This document shows positions 47,256-56,718 of a DNA stretch of 64,000 bases, one piece after another (position 1 is the stretch's first letter; each line of letters begins with the position of its first letter). The position numbers were made by a program, and so were the translations under genes. Below the pieces are notes generated by a model. The model worked only from the letters and a program-made list of their open reading frames with translations, ran no database searches and was not told the DNA's origin. The DNA lies in NCBI RefSeq assembly GCF_008086175.1, contig NZ_VSKM01000003.1, positions 62,001 to 126,000 on the forward strand, in the 5' to 3' direction. The DNA is from Bizionia saleffrena (GTDB lineage Bacteria; Bacteroidota; Bacteroidia; Flavobacteriales; Flavobacteriaceae).

Positions 47256-48215
47256 ATGCTGAACGTAGGAGTATTAGGTGCTGGTCATCTTGGAAAAATT
47301 CATTTAAGACTGCTTAATCAATCTGAAAAATATAATTTGGTTGGCTTTTATGACGCCGATGAAGAAAATGCAAAACGTATTGAAGCGGAATTGGGCTACA
47401 CCTATTTTAGTACTATAGAAGCATTAATTGACGCTGTAGATGTTGTCGATATTGTTACCCCTACCCTATCGCACTACGAATGTGCCAAGCAGGCCATTGC
47501 TAAAAGCAAGCATATTTTTATAGAAAAACCAATTACAAATACCGTTGAGGAAGCAGAAACCTTGCGTGCTTTAGTCGCCGAAAAAGGCGTTAAAGGTCAA
47601 GTGGGGCACGTAGAACGTTTTAACCCTGCGTTTATTGCCGTTAAAGACATGCTCGATAAACCTATGTTTATAGAATCGCACCGTTTGGCAGAATTTAATC
47701 CACGAGGTACCGATGTTCCTGTGGTTTTAGATTTAATGATTCACGATATCGATGCTATTTTAAGCGTCGTAAAATCTGAAGTAAAACACGTCTCGGCAAG
47801 TGGCGTTTCGGTAATTAGTGACACTCCCGATATTGCCAACGCGCGTATTGAGTTTGTTAACGGTTGCGTGGCGAATTTAACAGCGAGTAGAATTTCGTTA
47901 AAGAATATGCGTAAAACTCGCTTTTTTCAGCGAGACGCTTATATTTCTGTCGATTTTTTAGAGAAGAAATGTGAAGTCGTTAAAATGAAAGACGCCCCGA
48001 AAAACCCCGGAGATTTTGATATGATTCTTCAAAATGCGGAAGGCATCAAAAAACAGATCTATTTCGACAATCCTGAAATTTCAGAAAATAATGCCATTTT
48101 AGACGAATTAGAATCGTTTGCCGATGCCATTAATAACGACACCAAACCAGTGGTAACACTTCACGATGGTACCGAAGCCTTGCGTGTTGCTACTATGATT
48201 ATCAATCAGTTTTAG
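47256..48215 (+). CDS. Gfo/Idh/MocA family NAD(P)-dependent oxidoreductase
   Basis: A 319-residue Rossmann oxidoreductase. The cofactor loop GVLGAGHLGKIH (residues 5-16) opens the protein. The conserved FIEKPIT carries the family's EKP lysine (near 92), and GHVERFNPA and DLMIHDID supply the downstream His/Asp of the active site. Related flavobacterial proteins resemble UDP-N-acetylglucosamine 3-dehydrogenase-type enzymes, but the substrate cannot be fixed from sequence. 3-hydroxybutyryl-CoA dehydrogenase lies 160 nt downstream in the same direction, probably as a separate unit. Confidence 0.9.
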   Translation: MLNVGVLGAGHLGKIHLRLLNQSEKYNLVGFYDADEENAKRIEAELGYTYFSTIEALIDAVDVVDIVTPTLSHYECAKQAIAKSKHIFIEKPITNTVEEAETLRALVAEKGVKGQVGHVERFNPAFIAVKDMLDKPMFIESHRLAEFNPRGTDVPVVLDLMIHDIDAILSVVKSEVKHVSASGVSVISDTPDIANARIEFVNGCVANLTASRISLKNMRKTRFFQRDAYISVDFLEKKCEVVKMKDAPKNPGDFDMILQNAEGIKKQIYFDNPEISENNAILDELESFADAINNDTKPVVTLHDGTEALRVATMIINQF

Positions 48216-48374
48216 TGCTGTCGCAACTAATAATCTCATTATTTAAATTAAAGTCATTCGAAGTATAATTAAGTAAAAAATACAATTTACTTCCTTGCTA
48301 AACACCAAACGAGCTCAAGGAAAAATAGATAATAAATAAGAATCCTTTTTTTAAGGAATAAAAATAAATATTTA

Positions 48375-49265
48375 ATGAAGAATATAGCAGTAATTGGAGC
48401 AGGAACAATGGGAAATGGAATAGCCCACACCTTTGCTCAATCCGGATACAACGTACAACTTATAGATATTAGTGAGGCGTCTTTAGAGCGTGGCATAAAC
48501 ACTATTACGAAAAATTTAGATAGAATGGTTGCTAAGGAAAAAATTTCTGAAGCTGATAAAACCGCTACTCTAAAAAAGATTACCACGTTCACCGATATTT
48601 CTGAAGGAGTTAAAAACACCGACTTAGTAGTTGAAGCTGCAACCGAAAATTTCGATTTAAAACTTAAAATATTTAAGCAATTAGACGACGTTTGTGACGA
48701 CAACACCATTTTAGCCACCAATACTTCTTCTATTTCTATTACAAAAATTGGAGCCGTTACTTCTCGACCAGAGAAAGTTATTGGAATGCACTTTATGAAC
48801 CCTGTGCCTATTATGAAATTGGTTGAAATTATTCGCGGGTATAGTACAAGCGATGTCGTGACGTCAACTATTATGGACTTATCTAAAAGATTAGGTAAAA
48901 CGCCAACCGAGGTTAACGATTATCCTGGTTTTGTAGCGAATAGAATTTTAATGCCAATGCTAAACGAATCTATCGAAACGTTATACAACGGTGTTGCCGG
49001 CGTTGAAGAAATAGATACAGTTATGAAATTAGGTATGGCGCACCCAATGGGACCTTTACAATTAGCAGATTTTATTGGGCTAGACGTTTGCCTATCAATT
49101 TTAAACGTTATGTACGACGGCTTTAAAAACCCTAAATATGCACCGTGCCCATTATTAGTGAATATGGTAGCGGCAGGGAAATTAGGTGTTAAATCTGGCG
49201 AAGGATTTTATGATTATTCAGAAAGTAGAAAGGCTGAAAAAGTCGCTAAGCAATTTTCGAAATAA
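48375..49265 (+). CDS. 3-hydroxybutyryl-CoA dehydrogenase
   Basis: NAD(P)-dependent 3-hydroxyacyl-CoA dehydrogenase of 296 residues, in the fatty-acid or butanoate pathway. The Rossmann motif GAGTMGNGIAHTFA lies at residues 8-21. The active-site His in GMHFMNPVP and the Glu in LVVEAATEN are present, and the C-terminal domain has YPGFVANRILMPMLNE and LGMAHPMGPLQLADFIGLD (19 residues). It is the single-domain form, without a fused enoyl-CoA hydratase, as in PaaH/Hbd. The next gene, DUF1015, lies 81 nt downstream. Confidence 0.93.
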   Translation: MKNIAVIGAGTMGNGIAHTFAQSGYNVQLIDISEASLERGINTITKNLDRMVAKEKISEADKTATLKKITTFTDISEGVKNTDLVVEAATENFDLKLKIFKQLDDVCDDNTILATNTSSISITKIGAVTSRPEKVIGMHFMNPVPIMKLVEIIRGYSTSDVVTSTIMDLSKRLGKTPTEVNDYPGFVANRILMPMLNESIETLYNGVAGVEEIDTVMKLGMAHPMGPLQLADFIGLDVCLSILNVMYDGFKNPKYAPCPLLVNMVAAGKLGVKSGEGFYDYSESRKAEKVAKQFSK

Positions 49266-49346
49266 AAATTATAAGCAGATAGCGTTCGCATACCTCTAAA
49301 GGTCTAATTTTATTTTTATGCGAATTAAACACTCTCAATATTTAGT

Positions 49347-50585
49347 ATGTCTACAATTATTCCGTTTAAAGCAGTACGTCCTACCCGAGATAAAGTGAGC
49401 TTGGTGGCTTCGCGGTCGTATCAAAGTTATACGCAAGCAGAACGCGAAGGCCGTTTAGATTATAACCCGTATTCATTTTTGCACATCGTTAATCCGGGCT
49501 ATAAATATGCAAAAGAAATTTCTGGAGTTGCGCGTTATCAACTCGTTAAAAATCGCTATTTAGAATTTAAAGAAAGCGGCATATTTAAACGCGATAACAC
49601 CCCTTGTTTTTATATTTATAAAATTATAGATCGAAAAAACCAAGTATTTAACGGTATTGTGGCAGCAGCAAGTGTTGAAGACTACAAAGCCGATGTTATA
49701 AAAAAACACGAAGACACTATTTCTAGCCGCGAAGTCGTGTTTAAAGACTATTTAAAAACGGTGGGCTTTAATGCCGAACCTGTGTTGTTAACCTACCCCG
49801 ATAACGCTGTTATTTCATCTATTATTAAAAAGGAACAACAACACCGAGCAGAATTTGAATTTACAACCACCTTTCGCGACACGCATTACTTATGGAAAAT
49901 TGAAAATGAAGTTGATATAAACGCGATTTCGGACGCGTTTAAAGACATTGACACCTTATATATTGCCGATGGCCATCACCGTTCGTCGTCGTCTCATTTA
50001 TTATATGAGGATTTAAAATCTAAAAACAAAAATCATATAGGATCGGAGTCTTATAATTACTTTATGACGTATTTAATTCCGGAATCCGAATTAAAAATTC
50101 ACGAGTTTAATAGATTAATCACCGATCTCAACGGATTAAGTAAAGAAGAGTTTTTAATACAATTAGATACGCTGTATAGAATAGAAAACCGCGGTGCCAT
50201 TCCTTATAAACCGACACAAAAACATCATTTCAGTATGTATTTAGATGGCGAGTTTTACTCCTTATATTTAAGGAAAGCAGGTTATTCGTTTAAAACATCG
50301 CTTGATGCCTTGGATGCACAATTACTTTATGCGACCATTTTAAAACCTATTTTAGGTATTGAAGATTTACGTAATGATAATAGAATAAATTACATAAGCG
50401 GTATTAAGGAAGTCGTAAATATGAAAAGTAAAGTGGATGAAGGCGACTACAAAATAGGTTTTGGTATGGTTCCTGCTTGTATTAATGAACTTAAAACCAT
50501 CGCTGACGATGGTTTAAAAATGCCTCCAAAAAGCACGTATATAGAACCAAAATTACGAAGTGGAGTTACTATTTACGAGTTTTAA
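49347..50585 (+). CDS. DUF1015 domain protein
   Basis: A 412-residue soluble protein of the widespread DUF1015 family. It starts with IIPFKAVRPTRDKVSLVASR (20 residues) and contains the hallmark YIADGHHRSSSSHLL (near residue 208) and, near the C-terminus, FGMVPACINELKTIAD. The DGHHR motif resembles the active-site motif of ParB/Srx-fold kinases, so a nucleotide-dependent activity has been considered, but I know of no settled function for this branch. yggS follows 41 nt downstream, so the two may be co-transcribed. Confidence 0.87.
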   Translation: MSTIIPFKAVRPTRDKVSLVASRSYQSYTQAEREGRLDYNPYSFLHIVNPGYKYAKEISGVARYQLVKNRYLEFKESGIFKRDNTPCFYIYKIIDRKNQVFNGIVAAASVEDYKADVIKKHEDTISSREVVFKDYLKTVGFNAEPVLLTYPDNAVISSIIKKEQQHRAEFEFTTTFRDTHYLWKIENEVDINAISDAFKDIDTLYIADGHHRSSSSHLLYEDLKSKNKNHIGSESYNYFMTYLIPESELKIHEFNRLITDLNGLSKEEFLIQLDTLYRIENRGAIPYKPTQKHHFSMYLDGEFYSLYLRKAGYSFKTSLDALDAQLLYATILKPILGIEDLRNDNRINYISGIKEVVNMKSKVDEGDYKIGFGMVPACINELKTIADDGLKMPPKSTYIEPKLRSGVTIYEF

Positions 50586-50626
50586 AACGCATTACCATTT
50601 AGCAAATTGATTATAAGCAAGAACAA

Positions 50627-51298
50627 ATGAGCATAACAACGCAATTACACGATATACAAGCCACCCTCCCAGAGCACGTTTCTCTGGTCGCCGTTTCTAA
50701 AACGAAACCGGTTAGCGACTTAATGGAAGCTTACGACGCTGGTCAGCGTATTTTTGGAGAGAATAAAATTCAGGAAATGTGCGACAAGTTCGAAGATATG
50801 CCAAAAGACATCCTTTGGCATATGATTGGGCACGTACAACGTAATAAAGTAAAATATATGGCACCTTTTGTGAATTTAATTCACGGTGTCGATAATTTTA
50901 AGTTATTAAAAGAAATTAATAAACAAGCGAAAGCGAACGAGCGCACTATTAATTGTCTTTTGCAGATAAAAATTGCTGAAGAAAATTCTAAATTCGGAAT
51001 GTCTTTAGACGCGGCTTCAGAGATTTTACAGAGGGATGACTTTTCAGAATTTAAACACATTCAAATTACTGGTGTTATGGGGATGGCAACATTTACTGAT
51101 AATACCAATCAGGTTGAAAATGAATTCAATGCTTTACAAACTGCATTCAATCAATTAAAAGCGCTTCAGCCCGAAAATAAAGCCTTCAAAACCATTTCTA
51201 TGGGTATGAGTGGCGACTATAAATTAGCAATTAATTGTGGCAGCACAATGGTTCGTGTAGGAAGTAGTATCTTTGGAGAAAGAAATTACAACGCATAA
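50627..51298 (+). CDS. yggS: YggS family PLP-binding protein
   Basis: PLP homeostasis protein of the YggS/PROSC family, without known catalytic activity. 223 residues in a single TIM-like barrel. The PLP lysine is in LVAVSKTKP (near residue 25). FGENKIQEM, WHMIGHVQRNKVKY, LLQIKIAEENSKFGM, GVMGMAT and the phosphate-binding SMGMSGDYKLAI and GSTMVRVGSSIFG are all present. The next gene starts 22 nt later, with an unusual initiation codon. Confidence 0.94.
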   Translation: MSITTQLHDIQATLPEHVSLVAVSKTKPVSDLMEAYDAGQRIFGENKIQEMCDKFEDMPKDILWHMIGHVQRNKVKYMAPFVNLIHGVDNFKLLKEINKQAKANERTINCLLQIKIAEENSKFGMSLDAASEILQRDDFSEFKHIQITGVMGMATFTDNTNQVENEFNALQTAFNQLKALQPENKAFKTISMGMSGDYKLAINCGSTMVRVGSSIFGERNYNA

Positions 51299-51320
51299 CA
51301 AACACTTAAATTAATAGCAT

Positions 51321-52703
51321 ATTTATACTATAGTTGACATAGAGACGACCGGCGGGAAGTTTAATGAAGAAGGCATTACCGAAATTGCCATCTACAAATA
51401 CGATGGACACGAAGTCGTAGACCAATTTATTAGTTTGGTAAATCCGGAGCGCGAGATACAACCGTTTGTTGTAAACTTAACAGGTATAAACAGTAATATG
51501 CTGCGCAATGCACCTAAATTTTACGAAGTCGCTAAACGCATTGTCGAAATTACAGAGGGTTCTATTTTAGTCGCGCACAACGCCAAATTCGATTATCGTA
51601 TTTTACGTACAGAATTTAGCCGCCTAGGGTTCGAATACGAAAGAGAAACCTTATGCACCGTTCAATTGTCTAAAGACTTAATTCCAGATTTACCGTCTTA
51701 TAGTTTGGGTAAACTAGTGCGTTCTTTAGGTATACCAGTAACCGATAGGCATCGCGCCTCTGGAGATGCCTTGGCGACAGTAAAACTTTTTAAGTTATTA
51801 ATAGACAAAGACACGAATAAGGAAATTATTATTAATTCCATTCGTAAAGAGCCAAAGCTTCAATTGGAGCCTAAACTCGTCGATATTATGGGTAAATTGC
51901 CATCAATAACTGGTGTGTATTATATTCATAATTCAAGCGGAGATATTATATATATTGGTAAAAGTAATAATATTAAGAAACGTATTAATCAACATTTTAC
52001 GGGTACCGACTCGAAGTCAAAAAAAATACAGTTACAAGTGGCCGAGGTCACTTACGAGTCTACAGGTAGCGAACTTGTTGCACTATTAAAAGAAAGCGAA
52101 GAAATAAAACGCGTAAAACCGAAACATAATCGTTCGTTACGCCGTTCTCTATTCTCTAGTGCTTTATACAGTTTTGTAGACGATAATGGTTATATTAATT
52201 TAACCGTTGATAAGGCCGATGGTCGCAAAAAAGCGATAACAACCTTTAGCAATAGGCAAAGCGCAAAAGCATTTATGTTTAAAGTGGTGGAAGACTATAA
52301 TTTATGTCAGAAATTAAATGGTTTATATAAAACCAAAACCAGTTGTTTTAATTACGATATAAAATCGTGCAATGGCGCTTGTGTTAATCAAGAAGCACCA
52401 GAAGCGTATAATAAACGCGTCACTGAGCTAATAAAAAAATACAGTTACGATAATCAAGATATGGTAATTATAGACAAAGGTCGCGATATCGATGAACGTA
52501 GTGCTATTCTTATAGAAAATGGTATCTTTCAAGGCTTGGGATTTTTCAATTTAAACTATCAAATAAACAATATCGATATTTTAAAAACAATCATTACACC
52601 AATGCTTAACAATAGAGATAACCAGCATATTATACAAAGTTACTTAAGACGTAATAAACGCTTAAAAATTGTAACATTAGATACACAGCAAGAAAATAAT
52701 TAA
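51321..52703 (+). CDS. DEDDh exonuclease / GIY-YIG endonuclease fusion, ATT start
   Basis: Two-nuclease protein of about 460 residues. The N-terminal DnaQ-like 3'-5' exonuclease has its first motif YTIVDIETTGG (Asp6, Glu8), later AHNAKFDYRIL and the closing HRASGDALAT. The GIY-YIG domain (about 190-280) reads ITGVYYIHNSSGDIIYIGKS (20 residues), like the UvrC N-terminal half and E. coli Cho. Conserved cysteines follow in the C-terminal region. ATG, GTG and TTG are all absent before the first catalytic motif: an in-frame TAG lies at 51315, then CAT and ATT. Homologues start at the residue before YTI, so ATT at 51321 is the best start; the first conventional codon (TTG at 51435) would remove the active site. 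A role in DNA repair is inferred. Confidence 0.83.
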   Translation: MYTIVDIETTGGKFNEEGITEIAIYKYDGHEVVDQFISLVNPEREIQPFVVNLTGINSNMLRNAPKFYEVAKRIVEITEGSILVAHNAKFDYRILRTEFSRLGFEYERETLCTVQLSKDLIPDLPSYSLGKLVRSLGIPVTDRHRASGDALATVKLFKLLIDKDTNKEIIINSIRKEPKLQLEPKLVDIMGKLPSITGVYYIHNSSGDIIYIGKSNNIKKRINQHFTGTDSKSKKIQLQVAEVTYESTGSELVALLKESEEIKRVKPKHNRSLRRSLFSSALYSFVDDNGYINLTVDKADGRKKAITTFSNRQSAKAFMFKVVEDYNLCQKLNGLYKTKTSCFNYDIKSCNGACVNQEAPEAYNKRVTELIKKYSYDNQDMVIIDKGRDIDERSAILIENGIFQGLGFFNLNYQINNIDILKTIITPMLNNRDNQHIIQSYLRRNKRLKIVTLDTQQENN

Positions 52704-52724
52704 ATTTCTGTATTTTTTATACCT

Positions 52725-53600
52725 ATGGAAAATCCCTTACCTGAAAAAAATAAGCGTTGGAAGATAAAACTTCACGAAATTATTTACGAAGCAGACACTC
52801 CTGCCGGAAAGTTATTCGATGTTATTTTATTAGTTTTCATTATTGCTAGTATTTTATTGGTAATGCTTGAAAGCGTAGCCTCCATCGATTTAAAATACCA
52901 TTTTTGGTTAAACGTAGGCGAATGGATTGTTACCGTATTATTTACTATCGAATATATAGCGCGAGTAATTACCGTAAAAAAACCTTGGAAATACATATTT
53001 AGTTTCTACGGTATAATCGATTTGTTATCTACCCTACCTAAATACTTATCTTTAATATTTGCAGGTACACACGCTCTCGTGGCTTTAAGAGCACTACGCT
53101 TATTACGTGTATTTAGAATTTTAAAATTAGCCCGTTACTTAGGCGCATCAAACCAACTCGCCACAGCCCTAAAAGCAAGCCGTGCGAAAATCTCTGTATT
53201 TTTATTTGCCGTTGTTATTGCCGCCACTATTTTTGGTACAATTATGTATTTAGTAGAAGGCGAAAAAAACGGCTTCGATAACATCCCTAAAAGTATCTAT
53301 TGGTCCATTGTTACCCTTACTACCGTAGGTTTTGGTGATATCGCACCACAAACACCCTTAGGTCAATTTATAGCCACAATAATAATGGTTTTAGGGTACG
53401 GTATTATTGCCGTGCCTACAGGAATTGTGTCTGCCGAATACACAAGAAGTACCAATAACGAAGAAGAGCAGAAACTGAAAAAAGAGCAATCTAACACCGT
53501 AGCCCTGAACACACAATCGTGCCAAAATTGTTTAGCTGAAAACCATAAGGACAAAGCCGAGTATTGTTACAACTGCGGGCAACCATTGCATATTAAATAA
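52725..53600 (+). CDS. Voltage-gated K+ channel-like ion transporter with C-terminal zinc ribbon
   Basis: A 291-residue six-helix channel subunit. S1-S4 span about residues 25-150; S4 has the regular arginines LRALRLLRVFRILKLARYLG (20 residues). The pore loop holds the potassium filter TLTTVGFGD (near 197). After S6 the tail (about 245-291) has charged residues and two CxxC pairs, CQNC and CYNC, 16 residues apart, which form a zinc-ribbon-like knuckle. The tail is not part of the standard channel and could be a metal or redox sensor. It is 21 nt after the nuclease fusion. Confidence 0.88.
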   Translation: MENPLPEKNKRWKIKLHEIIYEADTPAGKLFDVILLVFIIASILLVMLESVASIDLKYHFWLNVGEWIVTVLFTIEYIARVITVKKPWKYIFSFYGIIDLLSTLPKYLSLIFAGTHALVALRALRLLRVFRILKLARYLGASNQLATALKASRAKISVFLFAVVIAATIFGTIMYLVEGEKNGFDNIPKSIYWSIVTLTTVGFGDIAPQTPLGQFIATIIMVLGYGIIAVPTGIVSAEYTRSTNNEEEQKLKKEQSNTVALNTQSCQNCLAENHKDKAEYCYNCGQPLHIK

Positions 53601-53612
53601 TATTTGGGCGTT

Positions 53613-53639
53613 ACTTTAATAGCATTTAGCTATTAAAGT
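53613..53639. repeat. Perfect inverted repeat downstream of the channel gene
   Basis: 11-bp arms ACTTTAATAGC and GCTATTAAAGT with a 5-nt loop, AT-rich and without a clear T tail. It may end the channel transcript or be a regulatory hairpin. Confidence 0.5.
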
Positions 53640-53731
53640 CAGGCTATTCGCTATATCTTTTTTAGGAATAAAAAAAGGATGCCGCTACTATCCTTAACGC
53701 ACGTTACACCTTTACCATAAGTCATTTTATT

Positions 53732-54643
53732 TTGAAAACAGAAAACAAATATCTTATCTCTATTATTGGCCCAACTGCCATTGGTAAAACCAGTCTTGGT
53801 ATTACACTAGCTAATTATTTTAATACCGAAATTATATCAGCCGATTCTAGACAGTTTTTTAAAGAAATGCACATTGGCACTGCGGCGCCTACAAAATCTG
53901 AGCGCGCTGCAGCACCACATCATTTTATTCAGCACAAATCGATTTTAGAAAACTATAATGTTGGCGCTTTCGAAAAAGACGCCATTGCGAAATTGGATAT
54001 ACTTTTTAAAACACACGACTATGTCGTTATGGTTGGTGGTTCCGGTTTATATGTGGATGCGGTTACAACAGGATTAGATCACTTTCCGGAAGTCGATAAA
54101 AATATTCGCGAAATACTGAATCAGCAACTCGAAACCGAAGGCTTAGCGTCGTTACAACGCCAATTAAAAGACTTAGATTTAGAATCGTATAATAGGATAG
54201 CGCTTCAAAACCCGCAGCGTGTAATTCGCGCTTTAGAAATAAGTATCGGTTCGGGTAAACCGTATTCTTCCTTTTTAAATAAAGATAAAAACAATCGTTC
54301 TTTTACAACCGTTAGTATTGGTTTAACCGCTGAAAGAGCCATTATTTACGACCGCATTAACGCCCGCGTAGATAGTATGATTGACCACGGTCAACTAGAA
54401 GAAGTCCAATCACTTTTAGATTATAAAGATTTAAATGCGCTAAATACCGTTGGCTATAAAGAATTATTTAAATATATAGATGGAGAATGGACTTTAGAAT
54501 TTGCCATTTCGGAAATTAAAAAAAACACCCGTCGTTTCGCAAAACGACAACTTACTTGGTTTAAAAGAGATCCAGAAACCTCGTGGTTCGATTTTAATAC
54601 CGATTTTAAAACAGTACTGAAAGCCATTCAAAATAAAAAGTAG
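53732..54643 (+). CDS. miaA: tRNA dimethylallyltransferase (TTG start)
   Basis: Transfers the dimethylallyl group to A37 of tRNAs that read UNN codons. 303 residues with P-loop GPTAIGKTS (residues 13-21), SADSRQFFKEM, GGSGLYVDAV, the family zinc-less insertion domain, and the C-terminal NTRRFAKRQLTWFK. There is no ATG at the 5' end; the frame is open through ATA AGT CAT TTT ATT and the sensible start is TTG at 53732. The product is later thiolated and, via MiaE at 6.9 kb, hydroxylated. Confidence 0.94.
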   Translation: MKTENKYLISIIGPTAIGKTSLGITLANYFNTEIISADSRQFFKEMHIGTAAPTKSERAAAPHHFIQHKSILENYNVGAFEKDAIAKLDILFKTHDYVVMVGGSGLYVDAVTTGLDHFPEVDKNIREILNQQLETEGLASLQRQLKDLDLESYNRIALQNPQRVIRALEISIGSGKPYSSFLNKDKNNRSFTTVSIGLTAERAIIYDRINARVDSMIDHGQLEEVQSLLDYKDLNALNTVGYKELFKYIDGEWTLEFAISEIKKNTRRFAKRQLTWFKRDPETSWFDFNTDFKTVLKAIQNKK

Positions 54644-54679
54644 TACATTTATTTAACGTGAAATAAAACCAAACTGTTT

Positions 54680-55954
54680 ATGAAAGAAAAGTTTCTGTTT
54701 ATTTTAAGAAGTATTTTTAAACTAAAAGATAAAATCGCTTTTTTCCCCACTCTAATTGCCTTTGCTGGTAGTGCTTTTGCCTATTTAATGTTTTATTTAG
54801 AAAGTCAAGGCATCTCTAAATATTTATTAGATATTGTACCAGACTTGGTTATTAATAACACCGATACGGCACGTACTTTACTAACAACAATAACCGCGGG
54901 TTCTATTTCAATTATGGTTTTTAGTTTCTCTATGGTAATGGTGCTTTTAAACCAAGCATCGAGTAATTTTTCACCACGTTTATTACCGGGTTTAATTTCG
55001 AACAGACGACATCAAGTTATCTTAGGTATTTATGTAGCCACAATACTCTATTGCATCTTTACATTAATTTCTATTCGCCCCAGCGGTAACGAATATCAAT
55101 TACCCGGATTTTCGGTACTATTAGCCATTGTGTTTATGGTCGTATCGTTAGGTGCATTTATTTATTTCATACACTCGATTTCTCAATCCATTCAAATAAA
55201 CAATATAATGGATAAAATTTTTAAAAAATCAAGTAACAGATTATTACACCTCATAGACTCTGAAAAGGACAATAAAGAATCTTTTAAGTCGTCTGATAAT
55301 TGGAATAGCTACAAATCGTATAAAACGGGATATCTTCAAAATATATCCTTAGAAAATATCGCAGAAATTGCAAAAAAGCACGAGTGTAAAATAGAGATTA
55401 GTGCTAATAAAGGAGCGTTTCTTTTAGAAAAGGACATCTTATTTAAAACAGAAATAGAATTAGATGAAGAGACTCTTGGAGGTTTGCATACAAACTTCGA
55501 CTTTGCAAAAAGCGAACTTATAGAAGATAATTATGTATTAGCTTTTAAACAATTAACCGAGATCGCAGTTAAAGCGATGTCTCCTGGTATTAACGACCCT
55601 GGAACCGCGCTTAATGCTATAGATTACTTATCGCAATTATACGTGTTAAGGCTTAAGAAAAATGATATTAGCTTCACTTATATAGACGATATTCCTTGGG
55701 TTTTTATCTCAACAGTTAATTTTAGCTCACTACTATACGAAGCTATGGCGTCTTTACGAACGTATTGCAAGCACGATGTGATATTAGTAAAACGTTTATT
55801 AACTATGCTAAATAATTTAAAACGTTTAAGTACGGTAGAAGCTTATACAAAAAGCATTACAGAAGAAATTGAAAATCTAAAAACAGATGCAAGCCATTCT
55901 ATTAAAAACGAACGCGATTTAGCGCTAATAGCTTCCGAAAACTTTAATGTATAA
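54680..55954 (+). CDS. DUF2254 membrane protein
   Basis: A 424-residue membrane protein of the DUF2254 family. Four transmembrane helices lie at about 20-40, 70-95, 112-132 and 142-165. The hallmark SIMVFSFSMVMVLLNQASSN (20 residues) and FSPRLLPGLI follow the second helix, and the C-terminal cytoplasmic part has AVKAMSPGINDPGTALNAID (20 residues). The family is conserved but has no experimentally defined role that I know of. It is a single-gene unit with a bidirectional terminator. Confidence 0.88.
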   Translation: MKEKFLFILRSIFKLKDKIAFFPTLIAFAGSAFAYLMFYLESQGISKYLLDIVPDLVINNTDTARTLLTTITAGSISIMVFSFSMVMVLLNQASSNFSPRLLPGLISNRRHQVILGIYVATILYCIFTLISIRPSGNEYQLPGFSVLLAIVFMVVSLGAFIYFIHSISQSIQINNIMDKIFKKSSNRLLHLIDSEKDNKESFKSSDNWNSYKSYKTGYLQNISLENIAEIAKKHECKIEISANKGAFLLEKDILFKTEIELDEETLGGLHTNFDFAKSELIEDNYVLAFKQLTEIAVKAMSPGINDPGTALNAIDYLSQLYVLRLKKNDISFTYIDDIPWVFISTVNFSSLLYEAMASLRTYCKHDVILVKRLLTMLNNLKRLSTVEAYTKSITEEIENLKTDASHSIKNERDLALIASENFNV

Positions 55955-55981
55955 AAAAACCAGCTTTGGAGCTGGTTTTTT
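55954..55981. terminator. Bidirectional terminator
   Basis: Perfect 12-bp inverted repeat (55954-55965 and 55970-55981, core CCAGCT/AGCTGG) with A and T tails, between the convergent DUF2254 and response regulator genes. Confidence 0.88.
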
Positions 55982-56003
55982 ATATTTATCATATCACTGT
56001 ATT

Positions 56004-56714
56004 CTACTGTTCCGGGTTTACAACTAATCTAAAGCCTTCGCCGTGAATATTTAAAATTTCGACTTTATCATCTACTTTTAAATACTTACGTAGCTTTGCT
56101 ATGTACACGTCCATACTTCGAGATGTAAAATAATTATCATCTCTCCATATTTTTGTTAATGCCAACTCTCTAGGCATTAAATCGTTTTCATGTAACGCTA
56201 ATAGACGTAATAATTCGTTTTCTTTTGGCGATAATTTTACCGGTTCATTATCTTTATATTTTAAAAATCTTAGTTTAGAGTTTAAATCGAAACCTCCAAT
56301 TTTAAATTCAAATTGTTTGCTATCGGCAACAGTCTCTGTAGCCTTACGCTGCATTATTGCTTTAATCTTCATTAATAGCACTTCACTATCAAAAGGTTTA
56401 TTTAGGTAATCGTCTGCCCCTACTTTATACCCTTTAAGCACATCTTCTTTCATTGCTTTCGCGGTTAAGAAGACAATAGGAATATCAGAATTTTTTTCTC
56501 TAATTTCTTTTGCTAATGTAAAACCATCTTTATACGGCATCATTACATCTAAAATACATAGATCGTAATCGTCCTTTTTGAATTTTTCGAAACCTTCCAT
56601 ACCATTTTTAGCATGAACAACTTCGTAATCATTCATCATTAAATAATCTTTTAGTACCGTTCCAAAATTTGGATCATCCTCTACTAATAATATTTTTTTT
56701 TGTTGTTCTTCCAT
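56004..56714 (-). CDS. OmpR/PhoB-type response regulator, RprY-like
   Basis: A 236-residue two-component regulator. The receiver domain (residues 7-120) has the acidic pocket EDD (12-14), the phosphorylation site Asp56 (LCILDVMMPY), Thr in FLTAK and the conserved Lys in YLNKPF. The C-terminal winged-helix DNA-binding domain (about 140-232) reads LSPKENELLRLLALHEND (18 residues), then SRSMDVYIAKLRKYL and the wing GEGFRLV. It lies 4 nt downstream of the kinase gene. The pair resembles the RprX/RprY system of Bacteroides; targets are unknown. Confidence 0.93.
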   Translation of the reverse strand: MEEQQKKILLVEDDPNFGTVLKDYLMMNDYEVVHAKNGMEGFEKFKKDDYDLCILDVMMPYKDGFTLAKEIREKNSDIPIVFLTAKAMKEDVLKGYKVGADDYLNKPFDSEVLLMKIKAIMQRKATETVADSKQFEFKIGGFDLNSKLRFLKYKDNEPVKLSPKENELLRLLALHENDLMPRELALTKIWRDDNYFTSRSMDVYIAKLRKYLKVDDKVEILNIHGEGFRLVVNPEQ

Positions 56715-56718
56715 AACT

